From: Clostridia bacterium
GTDB taxonomy: Bacteria; Bacillota_A; Clostridia; Oscillospirales; Acutalibacteraceae
NCBI GenBank assembly: GCA_017456015.1
Contig: JAFTLL010000004.1
Span: 322,755-386,754 of the forward strand
Length of the DNA stretch: 64,000 bases
Direction of reading: 5' to 3'
Every line of letters begins with the position of its first letter. Positions within the stretch are counted from its first letter, which is position 1. Below, piece after piece: positions 41,121 to 50,005 of the stretch. Below the pieces are notes generated by a model that worked only from the letters and a program-made list of their open reading frames with translations, did no database searches and was not told the origin of the DNA. Both the position numbers and the translations under genes were made by a program.

Positions 41121-41567
41121 ATGCGTAATTTCGTAAATGAGTTTAAAAAATTTATTTCCAAGGGCAATGTAGTAGACATGGCTATTGCGGTCATCATGGG
41201 CGGCGCTTTCGGAAAAATCGTTACCAGCTTGGTAAATGACATCATCATGCCGCTCATCAGCGTGGTTATCGGTGGATTGAATGTAAAGGATTGGAAGTGG
41301 GTAATCAAGGCGGCTGAGAAAAATGCGGCAGGAGACATTATTACAGAAGAAACAGCACTTACATACGGCGTTTTTTTGCAAAATGTCATTGATTTTCTGA
41401 TTATTGCTTTTTGCATTTTTGTCATGTTACGGCTTTTGTTGAGTATGCAAAACAGATTCCGCAAACCCGCCAAAGAAGAACCGGTAGTCGAGGCACCGAA
41501 GGAAACCGAACTGGATGTGCTTATGGATATCCGTTCTATGTTAAAGGAACAAAATAAAGGAGAATAA
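41121..41567 (+). CDS. mscL: Large-conductance mechanosensitive channel MscL
   Basis: A 148-residue MscL that releases solutes on hypo-osmotic shock. It starts MRNFVNEFKKFISKGNVVDM, continues IAVIMGGAFGKIVTSLVNDIIMP in outline (TM1), has a periplasmic loop of about 35 residues and TM2 FLQNVIDFLIIAFCIFVMLR, and ends in a charged amphipathic tail ELDVLMDIRSML. ATG 41121 is preferred because AAAGGGGG lies nine to ten bases upstream; ATG 41112 overlaps the site. pduL follows after five bases. Confidence 0.95.
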   Translation: MRNFVNEFKKFISKGNVVDMAIAVIMGGAFGKIVTSLVNDIIMPLISVVIGGLNVKDWKWVIKAAEKNAAGDIITEETALTYGVFLQNVIDFLIIAFCIFVMLRLLLSMQNRFRKPAKEEPVVEAPKETELDVLMDIRSMLKEQNKGE

Positions 41568-41572
41568 AAGTT

Positions 41573-42148
41573 ATGCAAAAACCCGTATTGGTAGAAGTGT
41601 CTGCACGGCACGCACATTTGTCACAGGAAGCACTGGAAATTCTGTTCGGTAAGGGACATACGCTCACACCCAAAAAAGAGCTTTCCCAGCCCGGGCAATA
41701 TGCTTGCGAGGAGCGGATTACCGTGGTTGGTCCGAAAAAAGAGCTGGCCGGCGTTTCGATATTGGGTCCGGTTCGCCCGTCTACACAGGTTGAAATTTCT
41801 GCAACCGATGCACGTTCCATCGGCCTTGCAGCACCGATTCGCGAGTCAGGTGATGTAGCCGGCAGTGTAGGCTGTAAACTGGTTGGCCCCTGCGGTGAGC
41901 TTGAAATTTCCGAAGGTGTAATTGTGGCCAAGCGCCATATTCATATGACACCGGCAGATGCCGAAAAATACGGTGTGCAGGATAAACAAGTCGTTCGGGT
42001 TGCGGTTGAATCCAACGGACGCAGTCTGGTGTTCGGTGATGTTGTTGCCAGAGTCAGCGAAAAGTTTGCACTGGCAATGCATATTGATACCGACGAGGGC
42101 AATGCCGCCGGATGCACCCCGGGCATGATGGGCGACATTCTTGATTAG
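41573..42148 (+). CDS. pduL: Phosphate propanoyltransferase (PduL-type phosphotransacylase)
   Basis: A 191-residue PduL, which interconverts acyl-CoA and acyl-phosphate and is unrelated to Pta. It has the paired zinc-binding motifs SARHAHLS near residues 9-16 and KRHIHMTPADAEKYG near 121-135, plus GDVVARVSEKFALAMHIDTDE in outline. It lacks the N-terminal encapsulation peptide of microcompartment versions, so it probably acts as the cytosolic acetate-forming phosphotransacetylase. No microcompartment gene is near. Its end overlaps hemW by eight bases. Confidence 0.93.
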   Translation: MQKPVLVEVSARHAHLSQEALEILFGKGHTLTPKKELSQPGQYACEERITVVGPKKELAGVSILGPVRPSTQVEISATDARSIGLAAPIRESGDVAGSVGCKLVGPCGELEISEGVIVAKRHIHMTPADAEKYGVQDKQVVRVAVESNGRSLVFGDVVARVSEKFALAMHIDTDEGNAAGCTPGMMGDILD

Positions 42149-43271
42149 TACAAAACAACAAAATCATACAACGCCCGCCGAAAAGGCGGGCGTATATTTG
42201 CATTTTCCTTTTTGCGAAAGCAAATGCAATTACTGCGATTTTTATTCTGCCCGCTTTCCGGCAGAAAAACAGCAGGCATATATTGCCGCACTCTGCAATC
42301 AAATTTCGGATTACGGGGCGCGGCTTTCTTTGTCGGCGGATACTTTATATCTCGGCGGCGGCACGCCCACCGTTTTGCAGGCCGAGGCGCTGGTGCAGAC
42401 CATTAAAACCGCAAAGCAGCAGTTTGGCCCTTTTGCGGAAATTACGGTGGAAGCCAACCCGGCCGACCGTTTGGGAGACACCTTTTTATCTCTGCGGCAG
42501 GCAGGGGTCAACCGCCTGTCTTTGGGGGTGCAATCGGCCGACCTGACAGAACTGCAACGATTGGGGCGCCGCCATACGCCCGAGCAGGTTGTGCGCTGTG
42601 TTGCGGACAGCCGCGCCGCCGGTATCCAAAATCTTTCTTTGGATTTGATGCTGGGTATTCCGGGGCAAACCGCCGAAAGCTTACAGCACACTTTGGATTT
42701 TTGCTTGGCGCTTGCACCTGAACATATTTCGGCCTATATGCTGAAAATTGAAGAGGGAACCCCCTTTGGGCGTATATGTCCTCCCGGACTGCCGAGCGAG
42801 GATGAAACGGCCGCTTTGTACCTGCAAATGTGTGACACCTTGCGCACGGCGGGATATCTGCATTATGAAATCTCGAATTTTTGCAAGCCCGGCTTTGAAA
42901 GCCGGCATAATCTAAAATATTGGACCCTTTCTCCTTATCTTGGTATAGGCCCCGGCGCACACAGCTTTATCGATGGAAAACGGTTTTATTTTCCGCGGAG
43001 TTTGGACTCCTTTTTGTCCAACCCCTGCTCGATACCGGACGGCGATGGCGGAGATGAGAATGAATATGTTATGCTGCGGTTGCGGTTGGCCGAAGGGCTG
43101 AATTATAAGGAATACCAGCGGTTGTATCAAAAGGATTTTGCTGCGCTGCACGAAAAGCAGATTGCGCAATTACAGCAAAACGGTTTGGTACACCCTTCAA
43201 CCGAGCGTCTGGCCTTGACCGAAAAAGGCTTCTTGCTTTCCAACAGCATTATTTTACAGCTGCTTGATTAA
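42141..43271 (+). CDS. hemW: Radical SAM heme chaperone HemW
   Basis: A 376-residue radical SAM protein of the HemN/HemW group. The motif CESKCNYCDFYS lies near residues 25-36, followed by LGGGTPT near 67, NPADRLGDTFL, VNRLSLGVQSADLTELQRLGR in outline and the C-terminal HemN domain. HemW proteins deliver heme; they are often mis-annotated as coproporphyrinogen oxidase. The start is TTG at 42141, overlapping the pduL stop; no ATG or GTG precedes the conserved VYLHFPFC. A terminator follows immediately. Confidence 0.92.
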   Translation: MISTKQQNHTTPAEKAGVYLHFPFCESKCNYCDFYSARFPAEKQQAYIAALCNQISDYGARLSLSADTLYLGGGTPTVLQAEALVQTIKTAKQQFGPFAEITVEANPADRLGDTFLSLRQAGVNRLSLGVQSADLTELQRLGRRHTPEQVVRCVADSRAAGIQNLSLDLMLGIPGQTAESLQHTLDFCLALAPEHISAYMLKIEEGTPFGRICPPGLPSEDETAALYLQMCDTLRTAGYLHYEISNFCKPGFESRHNLKYWTLSPYLGIGPGAHSFIDGKRFYFPRSLDSFLSNPCSIPDGDGGDENEYVMLRLRLAEGLNYKEYQRLYQKDFAALHEKQIAQLQQNGLVHPSTERLALTEKGFLLSNSIILQLLD

Positions 43272-43320
43272 AAACCATGCCCTTTCGCTCATAAAGCGAA
43301 AGGGCATGGTTTATTCCTTT
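43272..43320. terminator. Convergent terminator between hemW and the phosphopantetheinyl transferase gene
   Basis: AAACCATGCCCTTTCGCT and its exact reverse complement (18 bp, 43272-43289 with 43295-43312) flank a five-base loop, with A/T runs on both sides. Confidence 0.85.
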
Positions 43321-43838
43321 TGAATTTTTACATTCTGTTTTTGTTCGGTCGCAATACAAACGGTAAAATCCTTGTTTTCGATGCGGTAAAAGAAAGCCGG
43401 AGGCAAATCGGGGGAAGAAAAGGTGTCCTCCAATACCGAAAAGTCACGCATAGACTGCCGTAAACCGGTGCCATATAATTTCAAATAGCTTTCTTTTGCT
43501 GTCCAGATACGGAGAAATGCGCGGGCGTCATCGTCCGGAACCGCTCTATGCTCGGTCTCGGTCAAGCAATAGCGGCGCAAGCCCTCTCGTATGGCTCTAT
43601 CGTAAAACTCGATATCGACACCCACCTCGGCATCCGACACGGCAATCACCAATCGGTTACGGCTGTGGGAAACATTGAAAAAAATGTTTTCGTTCTGCAA
43701 AGCCGGTTTTCCGTCGGGACGCAGTGTGAAAGCAGGTCGAGCAACCGACCAATCCGTTTGCAAAATCTCTGATAGCCTTGCTTGCCAAAAGGCACGCCGG
43801 TTTTCCTTTGGGCAGGGGTAAAAATAAAGATAAACCAT
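43311..43838 (-). CDS. 4'-phosphopantetheinyl transferase (Sfp type)
   Basis: A 175-residue Sfp-superfamily enzyme that moves phosphopantetheine from CoA to carrier proteins. The magnesium motif is VGVDIEFYD near 71-79 and the second motif IWTAKESYLKLYGTGL near 110-125, with FNVSHSRNRLVIAV near 54. It is shorter than classical Sfp (about 220) but complete in its motifs. GGAG lies eight bases before the ATG. It is the last gene of a minus-strand unit with the two PH-domain genes, and its stop falls within the shared terminator. No peptide or polyketide synthase is in the window. Confidence 0.88.
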   Translation of the reverse strand: MVYLYFYPCPKENRRAFWQARLSEILQTDWSVARPAFTLRPDGKPALQNENIFFNVSHSRNRLVIAVSDAEVGVDIEFYDRAIREGLRRYCLTETEHRAVPDDDARAFLRIWTAKESYLKLYGTGLRQSMRDFSVLEDTFSSPDLPPAFFYRIENKDFTVCIATEQKQNVKIQKE

Positions 43839-43840
43839 AG

Positions 43841-45271
43841 CTATTGCTCCAAACGGTAGGTTTCGTGTAAAAAGGTCTGTACCTCTTTGTGCTTTAAAGA
43901 GGTTACGGTCAGTTTATCACGGTTTTTATCCCGGATTTTAAAGGTGGTGCGGCAAAAACCGCTGATAAAATCGGGGAGAAAACGGGTGACAATGATTTCT
44001 TCAATGTCATTGGATTTGGCCGTAATCGATTTAAAGGTAAAAATACCGCCGCCGACGCAGACCAAATAATTTTGCAGCGAAAAACCGCTGTGTTTGAAAC
44101 GCACCAGTTGGCAGACGGCGAATAACAAATCTATCACAGCCGCAACAACGGCAAAAAATTCAATCACATCGGCAAACTTCGGGAAAAGTCCGGTCAGCAG
44201 AGCGCGTACCGGTAAAATCAAGGCAAAGATTAAAAGTGGCGGCGTTAAAAAACGTAAAAGCGTAATGGGCGGTGGTGTAAAAGCAACGCTTTTTTTAGGA
44301 AGCTCCGGCACAAAGGCCGACAACACCCGCTTCATTTCCGGTTTTGTTACGGCCGGGAGAAAGACTGGGCTTTCCCGGCGTTTTTCGCCGTAGCCACCCA
44401 CGCTGATTTTAACCGAATAATGCCCAAGCAAGCGCATAAACCAGTTTTGTTGCGAAACAACGGCGTGCATGGTCTGCAAATCAAACACAATACTGCGCCG
44501 GGGCAATATGCCGGCGCGGATGTTGATAACACTGTCCTTTTTATAGACACGAAAGCCGATGTTTTTCAAAAGTCCGTTCAGCAAAGCAACGCCATAGCCC
44601 ACAAGAAGAATTAAGGAGATAATGCCTGCAATTCGCGGAATTTCACGGGGCATTTGTTTGGAAATCTGCAAGACCTTTTCAATCAAAAGGCGGTTGAGGG
44701 TCTCGCCGATAATCGAACCGGCCTGATTGATAATCGGTGCGGCAATCAGCAGACCGGTTGCGGCCGAAGAGGTGGCCGCGGCCATAAGCAAAACCTTCCA
44801 AAAGCCGGAGGCATACCGCAAATCGGCCGTTGCCGCGTCGAATCCGTTCATAATCATAGCAGCGTTTTTCTTGTGCATGGGAATACATATATCCGCGCCG
44901 CCCTTGACGCCGGCATCGGTATAAACTTTGAGATTCACCACCCCAAACAGGGCATAAAACGGATTGTTTTCGCTGGTAACCAAGACAATTTTTTCGGCCG
45001 GGATGGCGGTTCTTGTACGGTAAAACAAGCCCTTGCAAATTACGATTTTTTCTTCGGCCAAGGTAATACTGCAAAGCTTATATTTGAGTACGGCGATACC
45101 GACGGCCAGCAGGGAGGCCAGCACCTCGCCGATAATCAGCCTTGTGAGCACACCGGTCTCATGGTAGTTCAACAAACCGCGTATCGCGGGATAAATTAAA
45201 AGGGTAAGGTAAGGGTAGAGATAGGTTAAAATCAGCAGACGGTGCGGTTTTATATGGATTTTTTTTTCCAT
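43841..45271 (-). CDS. YdbT-like membrane protein with bacterial PH domains
   Basis: A 476-residue protein with paired membrane helices alternating with bPH2 domains. Hydrophobic pairs occur at about 12-65, 155-240 and 330-390, each followed by a PH-like segment, for example KLCSITLAEEKIVICKGLFYRTRTAIPAEKI and RAGILPRRSIVFDLQTMHAVVSQQNWF in outline. YdbS/YdbT pairs confer resistance to some antimicrobial peptides in Bacillus; here that is inference. It sits one base from the YdbS-like gene and two bases from the phosphopantetheinyl transferase gene. Confidence 0.85.
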   Translation of the reverse strand: MEKKIHIKPHRLLILTYLYPYLTLLIYPAIRGLLNYHETGVLTRLIIGEVLASLLAVGIAVLKYKLCSITLAEEKIVICKGLFYRTRTAIPAEKIVLVTSENNPFYALFGVVNLKVYTDAGVKGGADICIPMHKKNAAMIMNGFDAATADLRYASGFWKVLLMAAATSSAATGLLIAAPIINQAGSIIGETLNRLLIEKVLQISKQMPREIPRIAGIISLILLVGYGVALLNGLLKNIGFRVYKKDSVINIRAGILPRRSIVFDLQTMHAVVSQQNWFMRLLGHYSVKISVGGYGEKRRESPVFLPAVTKPEMKRVLSAFVPELPKKSVAFTPPPITLLRFLTPPLLIFALILPVRALLTGLFPKFADVIEFFAVVAAVIDLLFAVCQLVRFKHSGFSLQNYLVCVGGGIFTFKSITAKSNDIEEIIVTRFLPDFISGFCRTTFKIRDKNRDKLTVTSLKHKEVQTFLHETYRLEQ

Positions 45272-45703
45272 TTAATGCCTCCTGCCGCAACGGGATATAA
45301 TTTCCTCTGCGATTTCGCTTTCTAAGGGCGGCAAGAGCAGATAGCCGCCCAGCGCCTTGATACGCAAAGAATGCATGTTAAAGAGTGCCGAAACGGGAGT
45401 GCAAACCTTTTGCATAAACAGAAGCCTGTCCAAGGGCAGGATATGTTCCCGGCGCATAAAGAAGCCGACGGTGTAGCTTAAAGCTGCATCCGAAACACGA
45501 ATGTCAACACTGCGCCAGAGCGCCGGAAGATAAAAAAGTACGGCAAACAGCCCGGCAAGGACAGAAAAAGCCATAATTGTGTGAGAAACACTGGGCAAAA
45601 AATAGGAAATCACCAAGGAGAGAATACAAAGTAATCCAAAAACCAAAAAGGCATATACATACCATAAATATAAGGTTTTTTTCGAAAGGCGGTAGACCTT
45701 CAT
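45272..45703 (-). CDS. YdbS-like PH-domain membrane protein
   Basis: A 143-residue protein with two membrane helices (about 10-34 and 38-60) and one bPH2 domain (about 65-140) that includes YTVGFFMRREHILPLDRLLFMQKV in outline. It is the small partner of the YdbT-like protein downstream. The ATG at 45703 begins one base after the rarA stop; GGTG lies six bases upstream. An in-frame GTG at 45715 overlaps rarA and is less likely. Confidence 0.85.
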   Translation of the reverse strand: MKVYRLSKKTLYLWYVYAFLVFGLLCILSLVISYFLPSVSHTIMAFSVLAGLFAVLFYLPALWRSVDIRVSDAALSYTVGFFMRREHILPLDRLLFMQKVCTPVSALFNMHSLRIKALGGYLLLPPLESEIAEEIISRCGRRH

Positions 45704-45704
45704 T

Positions 45705-46982
45705 TTAATCACCACTTGATTTTTTAATTTCTTCCAAATGGGTAAGAAAGCTCTGCTCGGTTTTATTATCTCCGCAACGGTAGTATTTTTTCCCTTTCAA
45801 TACATCGGGCAAATACTGCTGACGAACATAATGGTTGGGATAATCATGGGGATACAGATAATGTTGGCCCCGCACTATGGCATCGGCACCGTCAAAATGC
45901 TTGTTTTGCAATTGCCGCGGAATTGGACCGATATTGCCTTTTTGCACATCGGCCATGGCCGCGTTGATGCCCATATAAGCCGAATTGGATTTAGGAGATA
46001 AACAAACCAGCACGACCGCATCGGCCAGCGGAATCCGCGCTTCGGGAAGGCCGAGCATTTGGGCGGCATCCACAGCCGATTTCACAATCGGTATAATTTG
46101 GGGGTAAGCCAAACCGACATCCTCACAGGCGCAAACCATCAGTCGCCGGCAGGCCGAGGGCAAATCTCCGGCCTCCAAAAGACGGGCGAGGTAATGCAAC
46201 GCCGCGTCGGGGTCACTGCCGCGCATGGATTTCTGGTAGGCCGAAACAATATCATAATGGTCGTCGCCATTTCGGTCGTACCGCATGGTACTCTTGCCGA
46301 TGACCGACTGCACATTTTCGCGCGTGATATGGATTTTTCCGTTTTGGCGTTCAGCGGTCAGCACGGCGATTTCCAGCGCGTTCAGCGCCTTGCGCACATC
46401 CCCGCCGCCGCTTGCGGCCAGCGCTTTGACCAAAGTATCTTCGGAAAAGGTGATTTCGGCACCGTTTTCCTCAGCAAGACAAACCACACCGCGTTGGATT
46501 GCCGGCAGAATATCTTCCACCGAAAGCGGTTTAAATTCAAACACGGTGCAACGGCTAATGACAGCGTTGTAAACATAAAAATACGGATTTTCGGTGGTCG
46601 AAGCAATGAGTGTCACACTACCGTTTTCGATATATTCCAGCAAGGTCTGCTGTTGGCGCTTGTTAAAATACTGAATTTCGTCGAGATAGAGCAAAACGCC
46701 GTTTTCCCCTTGGATTGTATCCAGTTGGGAAAGCATATCCTTGATATCGGCGGTTGAGGCGGTGGTAGCATTCATTTTATAAAACATACGGCCGCTTTTT
46801 TTAGCCAGCATATTTGCAACGGTAGTTTTGCCTACACCGGAGGGACCGTAAAAAATCAAATTGGGCAGGGTGTCCAAATCGAAAAGCCGCCGCAACGGCT
46901 TGTTTTCACCCAAGAGGTGCTGTTGACCGCAGAGCTCATCGGGGGTTTGGGGGCGGATACGCTCCGCCAATGGGGTTTGCAA
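45705..46982 (-). CDS. rarA: Replication-associated recombination protein RarA (MgsA)
   Basis: A 425-residue AAA+ ATPase acting at stalled forks. It begins (M)QTPLAERIRPQTPDELCGQQHLLG, has Walker A FYGPSGVGKTTVANMLA near 43-59, Walker B VLLYLDEIQYFN near 94-105 (DEIQ in place of the common DEIH), sensor ASTTENPYFYVYNAVISRC, and the C-terminal tetramerisation region with ALHYLARLLEAGD. The start TTG at 46982 is chosen because GGAG lies nine bases upstream and the family starts there; a TTG seven codons earlier lies before the ribosome site. It is 30 bases downstream of the LUD gene. Confidence 0.93.
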   Translation of the reverse strand: MQTPLAERIRPQTPDELCGQQHLLGENKPLRRLFDLDTLPNLIFYGPSGVGKTTVANMLAKKSGRMFYKMNATTASTADIKDMLSQLDTIQGENGVLLYLDEIQYFNKRQQQTLLEYIENGSVTLIASTTENPYFYVYNAVISRCTVFEFKPLSVEDILPAIQRGVVCLAEENGAEITFSEDTLVKALAASGGGDVRKALNALEIAVLTAERQNGKIHITRENVQSVIGKSTMRYDRNGDDHYDIVSAYQKSMRGSDPDAALHYLARLLEAGDLPSACRRLMVCACEDVGLAYPQIIPIVKSAVDAAQMLGLPEARIPLADAVVLVCLSPKSNSAYMGINAAMADVQKGNIGPIPRQLQNKHFDGADAIVRGQHYLYPHDYPNHYVRQQYLPDVLKGKKYYRCGDNKTEQSFLTHLEEIKKSSGD

Positions 46983-47012
46983 TGCGCAACACTCCTTTGT
47001 CAAAATTGCGTT

Positions 47013-47660
47013 TTAATAACCCAAGGCTTGGTTAACAAGAATGACCTTAATGCGGTTTTTTTGGCGCTGCCTTGCAGAAACCAGAAAATTAGCGCAAATG
47101 CGTGCCTCACAAGCACACCCGTCACACATTTGCCCGTCGGCTTTCTGTAACGAAACACATTCGCCGGTTTTGGCACAGTAGGTATCCTTTTCCAGACGGA
47201 TTGTGTTTTTCGGGGCGGCAATTTCCTTTACGCGCCGTTCGGCCGCCTTCAAATCCTTTACAATTTTATTTACGCCGACAACGGCAATCACGCTCTTCGG
47301 GCCGAAGGCAATCGCGGCAATGCGGTTGGAATTCCCGTCAACATTATAAAGCCAGCCCTGTTCGGTAATGGCATTGCAGGAGGTGAGATAAACATCGGCC
47401 GAAAAGGTGCGGCGGTAAATCTCTTCGACGGCTTCGGGGGTTTCGGCCTTGCTGCGGTCTAAAAACGTATAGGCACCCGAGCGCATCAGTTCCAGCACAC
47501 CGCTTTGTGCCAGCGTGACCGAGCCGCCGCAGGAAATCACATCGCCTTCTTTTAATAGGGCCCGCACCTGCTCTACGGCATCGGCTGCGGTTTCACAGTA
47601 AAATGCCTGCATTTGATTTTTCTCAATATTTTGCATCAGTTGTTTGATGGCGTCTGTCAT
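47013..47660 (-). CDS. LUD domain protein (lactate utilisation LutC-like)
   Basis: A 215-residue LUD (DUF162) protein. It contains VISCGGSVTLAQSGVLELM near 41-59, FLDRSKAETPEAVEEIYRR near 65-83, SADVYLTSCNAITEQGWLYNVDGNSNR in outline, and VVGVNKIVKDLKAAERRVKEIAAP. The C-terminal tail has a Cys cluster (GQMCDGCACEARIC) that could hold an iron-sulfur or zinc site and is not in LutC itself; stand-alone versions of this type occur in Clostridia. The ATG at 47660 has AAAGGA upstream. Substrate unknown. Confidence 0.88.
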   Translation of the reverse strand: MTDAIKQLMQNIEKNQMQAFYCETAADAVEQVRALLKEGDVISCGGSVTLAQSGVLELMRSGAYTFLDRSKAETPEAVEEIYRRTFSADVYLTSCNAITEQGWLYNVDGNSNRIAAIAFGPKSVIAVVGVNKIVKDLKAAERRVKEIAAPKNTIRLEKDTYCAKTGECVSLQKADGQMCDGCACEARICANFLVSARQRQKNRIKVILVNQALGY

Positions 47661-47702
47661 AAGAATGTTCCTTTCTGTCAAGGCTTTTCCTTATTTTAAC
47701 AT

Positions 47703-47734
47703 AAAAAGGCACGGCTTGCAAGCCGTGCCTTTTT
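47703..47734. terminator. Perfect palindromic terminator between the permease and LUD genes
   Basis: AAAAAGGCACGGCTTG and CAAGCCGTGCCTTTTT form a continuous 16-bp palindrome with A and T ends. It ends the pyrR-permease transcript on the minus strand. Confidence 0.88.
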
Positions 47735-47746
47735 CAAAGCATTGTA

Positions 47747-49123
47747 TTATTCTTGGTCTGCGTCTTCTTCCTTAGATTTGGAAAGCAAAACATTGGCCAG
47801 GATACCGAGAATCAACGCGCAGGCAATCGAGGTCAGCGTGATGGGGCCAATCGAAATTTGCAAGCCGCCGATACCGGCAATCAAAATCGTGGAAACAACA
47901 AACAGATTGCGGTTTTTCTCCAAGTTGACCGATTGAATCATTTTCAAACCGCTTACGGCAATAAAGCCATACAACGCCATGCAAACGCCGCCCATTACGC
48001 AGGAGGGAATGGAGTTTACAAAGGCAACAAAGGGATTGATAAAGGAAATCAGAATCGCACCGATAGCCGCTGTAATAATGGTGTAAACCGAAGCGTTTCT
48101 TGTAATGGCAACACAGGCAACCGACTCACCATAGGTGGTATTGGGGCAACCGCCGAAGAAAGCGCCTACCATAGAGCCGACACCATCACCCAAGAGGGTT
48201 CTGGCAAGACCGGGCTCAACCAAAAGGTCTTTTTCAATGATAGAGGAGATATTTTTATGGTCGGCAATGTGCTCTGCAAATACAACGAACGCAACCGGAA
48301 TGTAGGCTACCGCAATAGAAATTATGTAGGTTGCATTCAAATCACCAAAACCTTTGGCAGCGGTCAGGAAGGTGAAATCGGGAACGCTGATAAAGGTTTT
48401 CAGAGTCACACCGTTTTCTACAAGCGCTGCGAAGGGGGCAAGGTTCAAAATCTTCATGGCATCGATACCGCTGGCGTTGCCGATTAAGGTCAAAATCAAG
48501 GCAACGGCATAACCGGCGAGAATACCGATGATAAAGGGAATGAGTTTAATGAATTTTTTACCGTAGGTCGAGCAAATCATGGTAACAGCCAGGGTAACCA
48601 GACCGCAAAGAATGGCAAGCAGAGGAGAAGCAACCGGAACATTTTCTGCCGAAACAACGCTGCCCTTGGTTAAATCGCCAACGGCGTTGCCGGCCAGAGA
48701 AAGACCAATGATGGCAACGGTAGGTCCGATAACGACTGCGGGCATGATTTTGTTAATCCAGTTTACACCGACCAGTTTCACAACCAAAGCGATAATAACA
48801 TAAACCAGACCGGCAAAAATCGCACCAAAGATCAGGCCGATATAGCCGAGCTGCATCGAAACGCCACCGGCGAATGCAGCGGCCATCGAACCGAGGAAGG
48901 CGAAGGAAGAACCGAGGAATACCGGGCTTTTGGCTTTGGTAAACAAAACATAGACCAGCGTTCCTACACCGGCACCGAACAAAGCGGCGGCCGGGCTCAT
49001 GCCATTACCGATGATGACCGGAACCACAAGGGTGGCAGCCATGATGGCCAAAAGCTGTTGTATCGCAAATACAATCAATTGGCCAAATTTGGGTTTGTCT
49101 TTGACATCGAAAATCATTTTCAT
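47747..49123 (-). CDS. uraA: Uracil/xanthine permease family (UraA-type)
   Basis: A 458-residue NCS2 transporter with about 14 membrane segments. It has FAIQQLLAIMAATLVVPVII near 19-38, SSFAFLGSM near 72-80, the substrate-site segment VVFAEHIADHKNISSIIEKDL near 280-300, and the family motif GGCPNTTYGESVACVAITRNAS in outline near 324-345. Its position directly after pyrR, under the PyrR attenuator, argues for uracil rather than xanthine. AGGAGGTATTTTT precedes the ATG. Confidence 0.93.
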   Translation of the reverse strand: MKMIFDVKDKPKFGQLIVFAIQQLLAIMAATLVVPVIIGNGMSPAAALFGAGVGTLVYVLFTKAKSPVFLGSSFAFLGSMAAAFAGGVSMQLGYIGLIFGAIFAGLVYVIIALVVKLVGVNWINKIMPAVVIGPTVAIIGLSLAGNAVGDLTKGSVVSAENVPVASPLLAILCGLVTLAVTMICSTYGKKFIKLIPFIIGILAGYAVALILTLIGNASGIDAMKILNLAPFAALVENGVTLKTFISVPDFTFLTAAKGFGDLNATYIISIAVAYIPVAFVVFAEHIADHKNISSIIEKDLLVEPGLARTLLGDGVGSMVGAFFGGCPNTTYGESVACVAITRNASVYTIITAAIGAILISFINPFVAFVNSIPSCVMGGVCMALYGFIAVSGLKMIQSVNLEKNRNLFVVSTILIAGIGGLQISIGPITLTSIACALILGILANVLLSKSKEEDADQE

Positions 49124-49175
49124 AAAAATACCTCCTAAAATTTTATAATCTTCATTTTAAAGCTACTTTAAAATG

Positions 49176-49727
<552 letters not shown>

Positions 49728-49846
49728 TCATAAAAAAAGCCTTGCCGTCAACCGACAAGGTACAAAAGGGCATATATCGTGCCGTCCTCTGTATGAAAAT
49801 CTTATCGGTCTCTCTGTCCCGCCGTTAAAGATTATTTGCTTTTCAT
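49728..49846 (-). promoter_or_regulatory. PyrR-responsive attenuator leader
   Basis: On the minus strand the leader holds GCGGGACAGAGAGACCGAT (about 49822-49804), like the PyrR-binding loop with its AGAGAG core, then a terminator in which CCTTGTCG pairs with CGGCAAGG (49760-49740), followed by seven T residues. High UMP should stop transcription before pyrR-uraA. Confidence 0.75.
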
Positions 49847-49875
49847 ATTATAGCATATTTTGTCGAATTTGTAAA
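49847..49875 (-). promoter_or_regulatory. pyrR-uraA promoter
   Basis: On the minus strand TTTACA (49875-49870) and TATAAT (49852-49847) are 17 bases apart. Confidence 0.8.
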
Positions 49876-49925
49876 GAATTTTTCAAGAAATTCCTCTGAT
49901 TTTTGGAAAAGTGTTCGGGGTGTAC

Positions 49926-49954
49926 TTGAAAATCCGCCGCCTTGCCGTTATAAT
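49926..49954 (+). promoter_or_regulatory. alr promoter
   Basis: TTGAAA at 49926-49931 and TATAAT at 49949-49954 with a 17-base spacer, divergent from the pyrR promoter 51 bases away. Confidence 0.8.
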
Positions 49955-50005
49955 GATTATGGAATGTGTATACATAATCTATGTGTTGGGAAGAAGGACA
50001 GCAGC

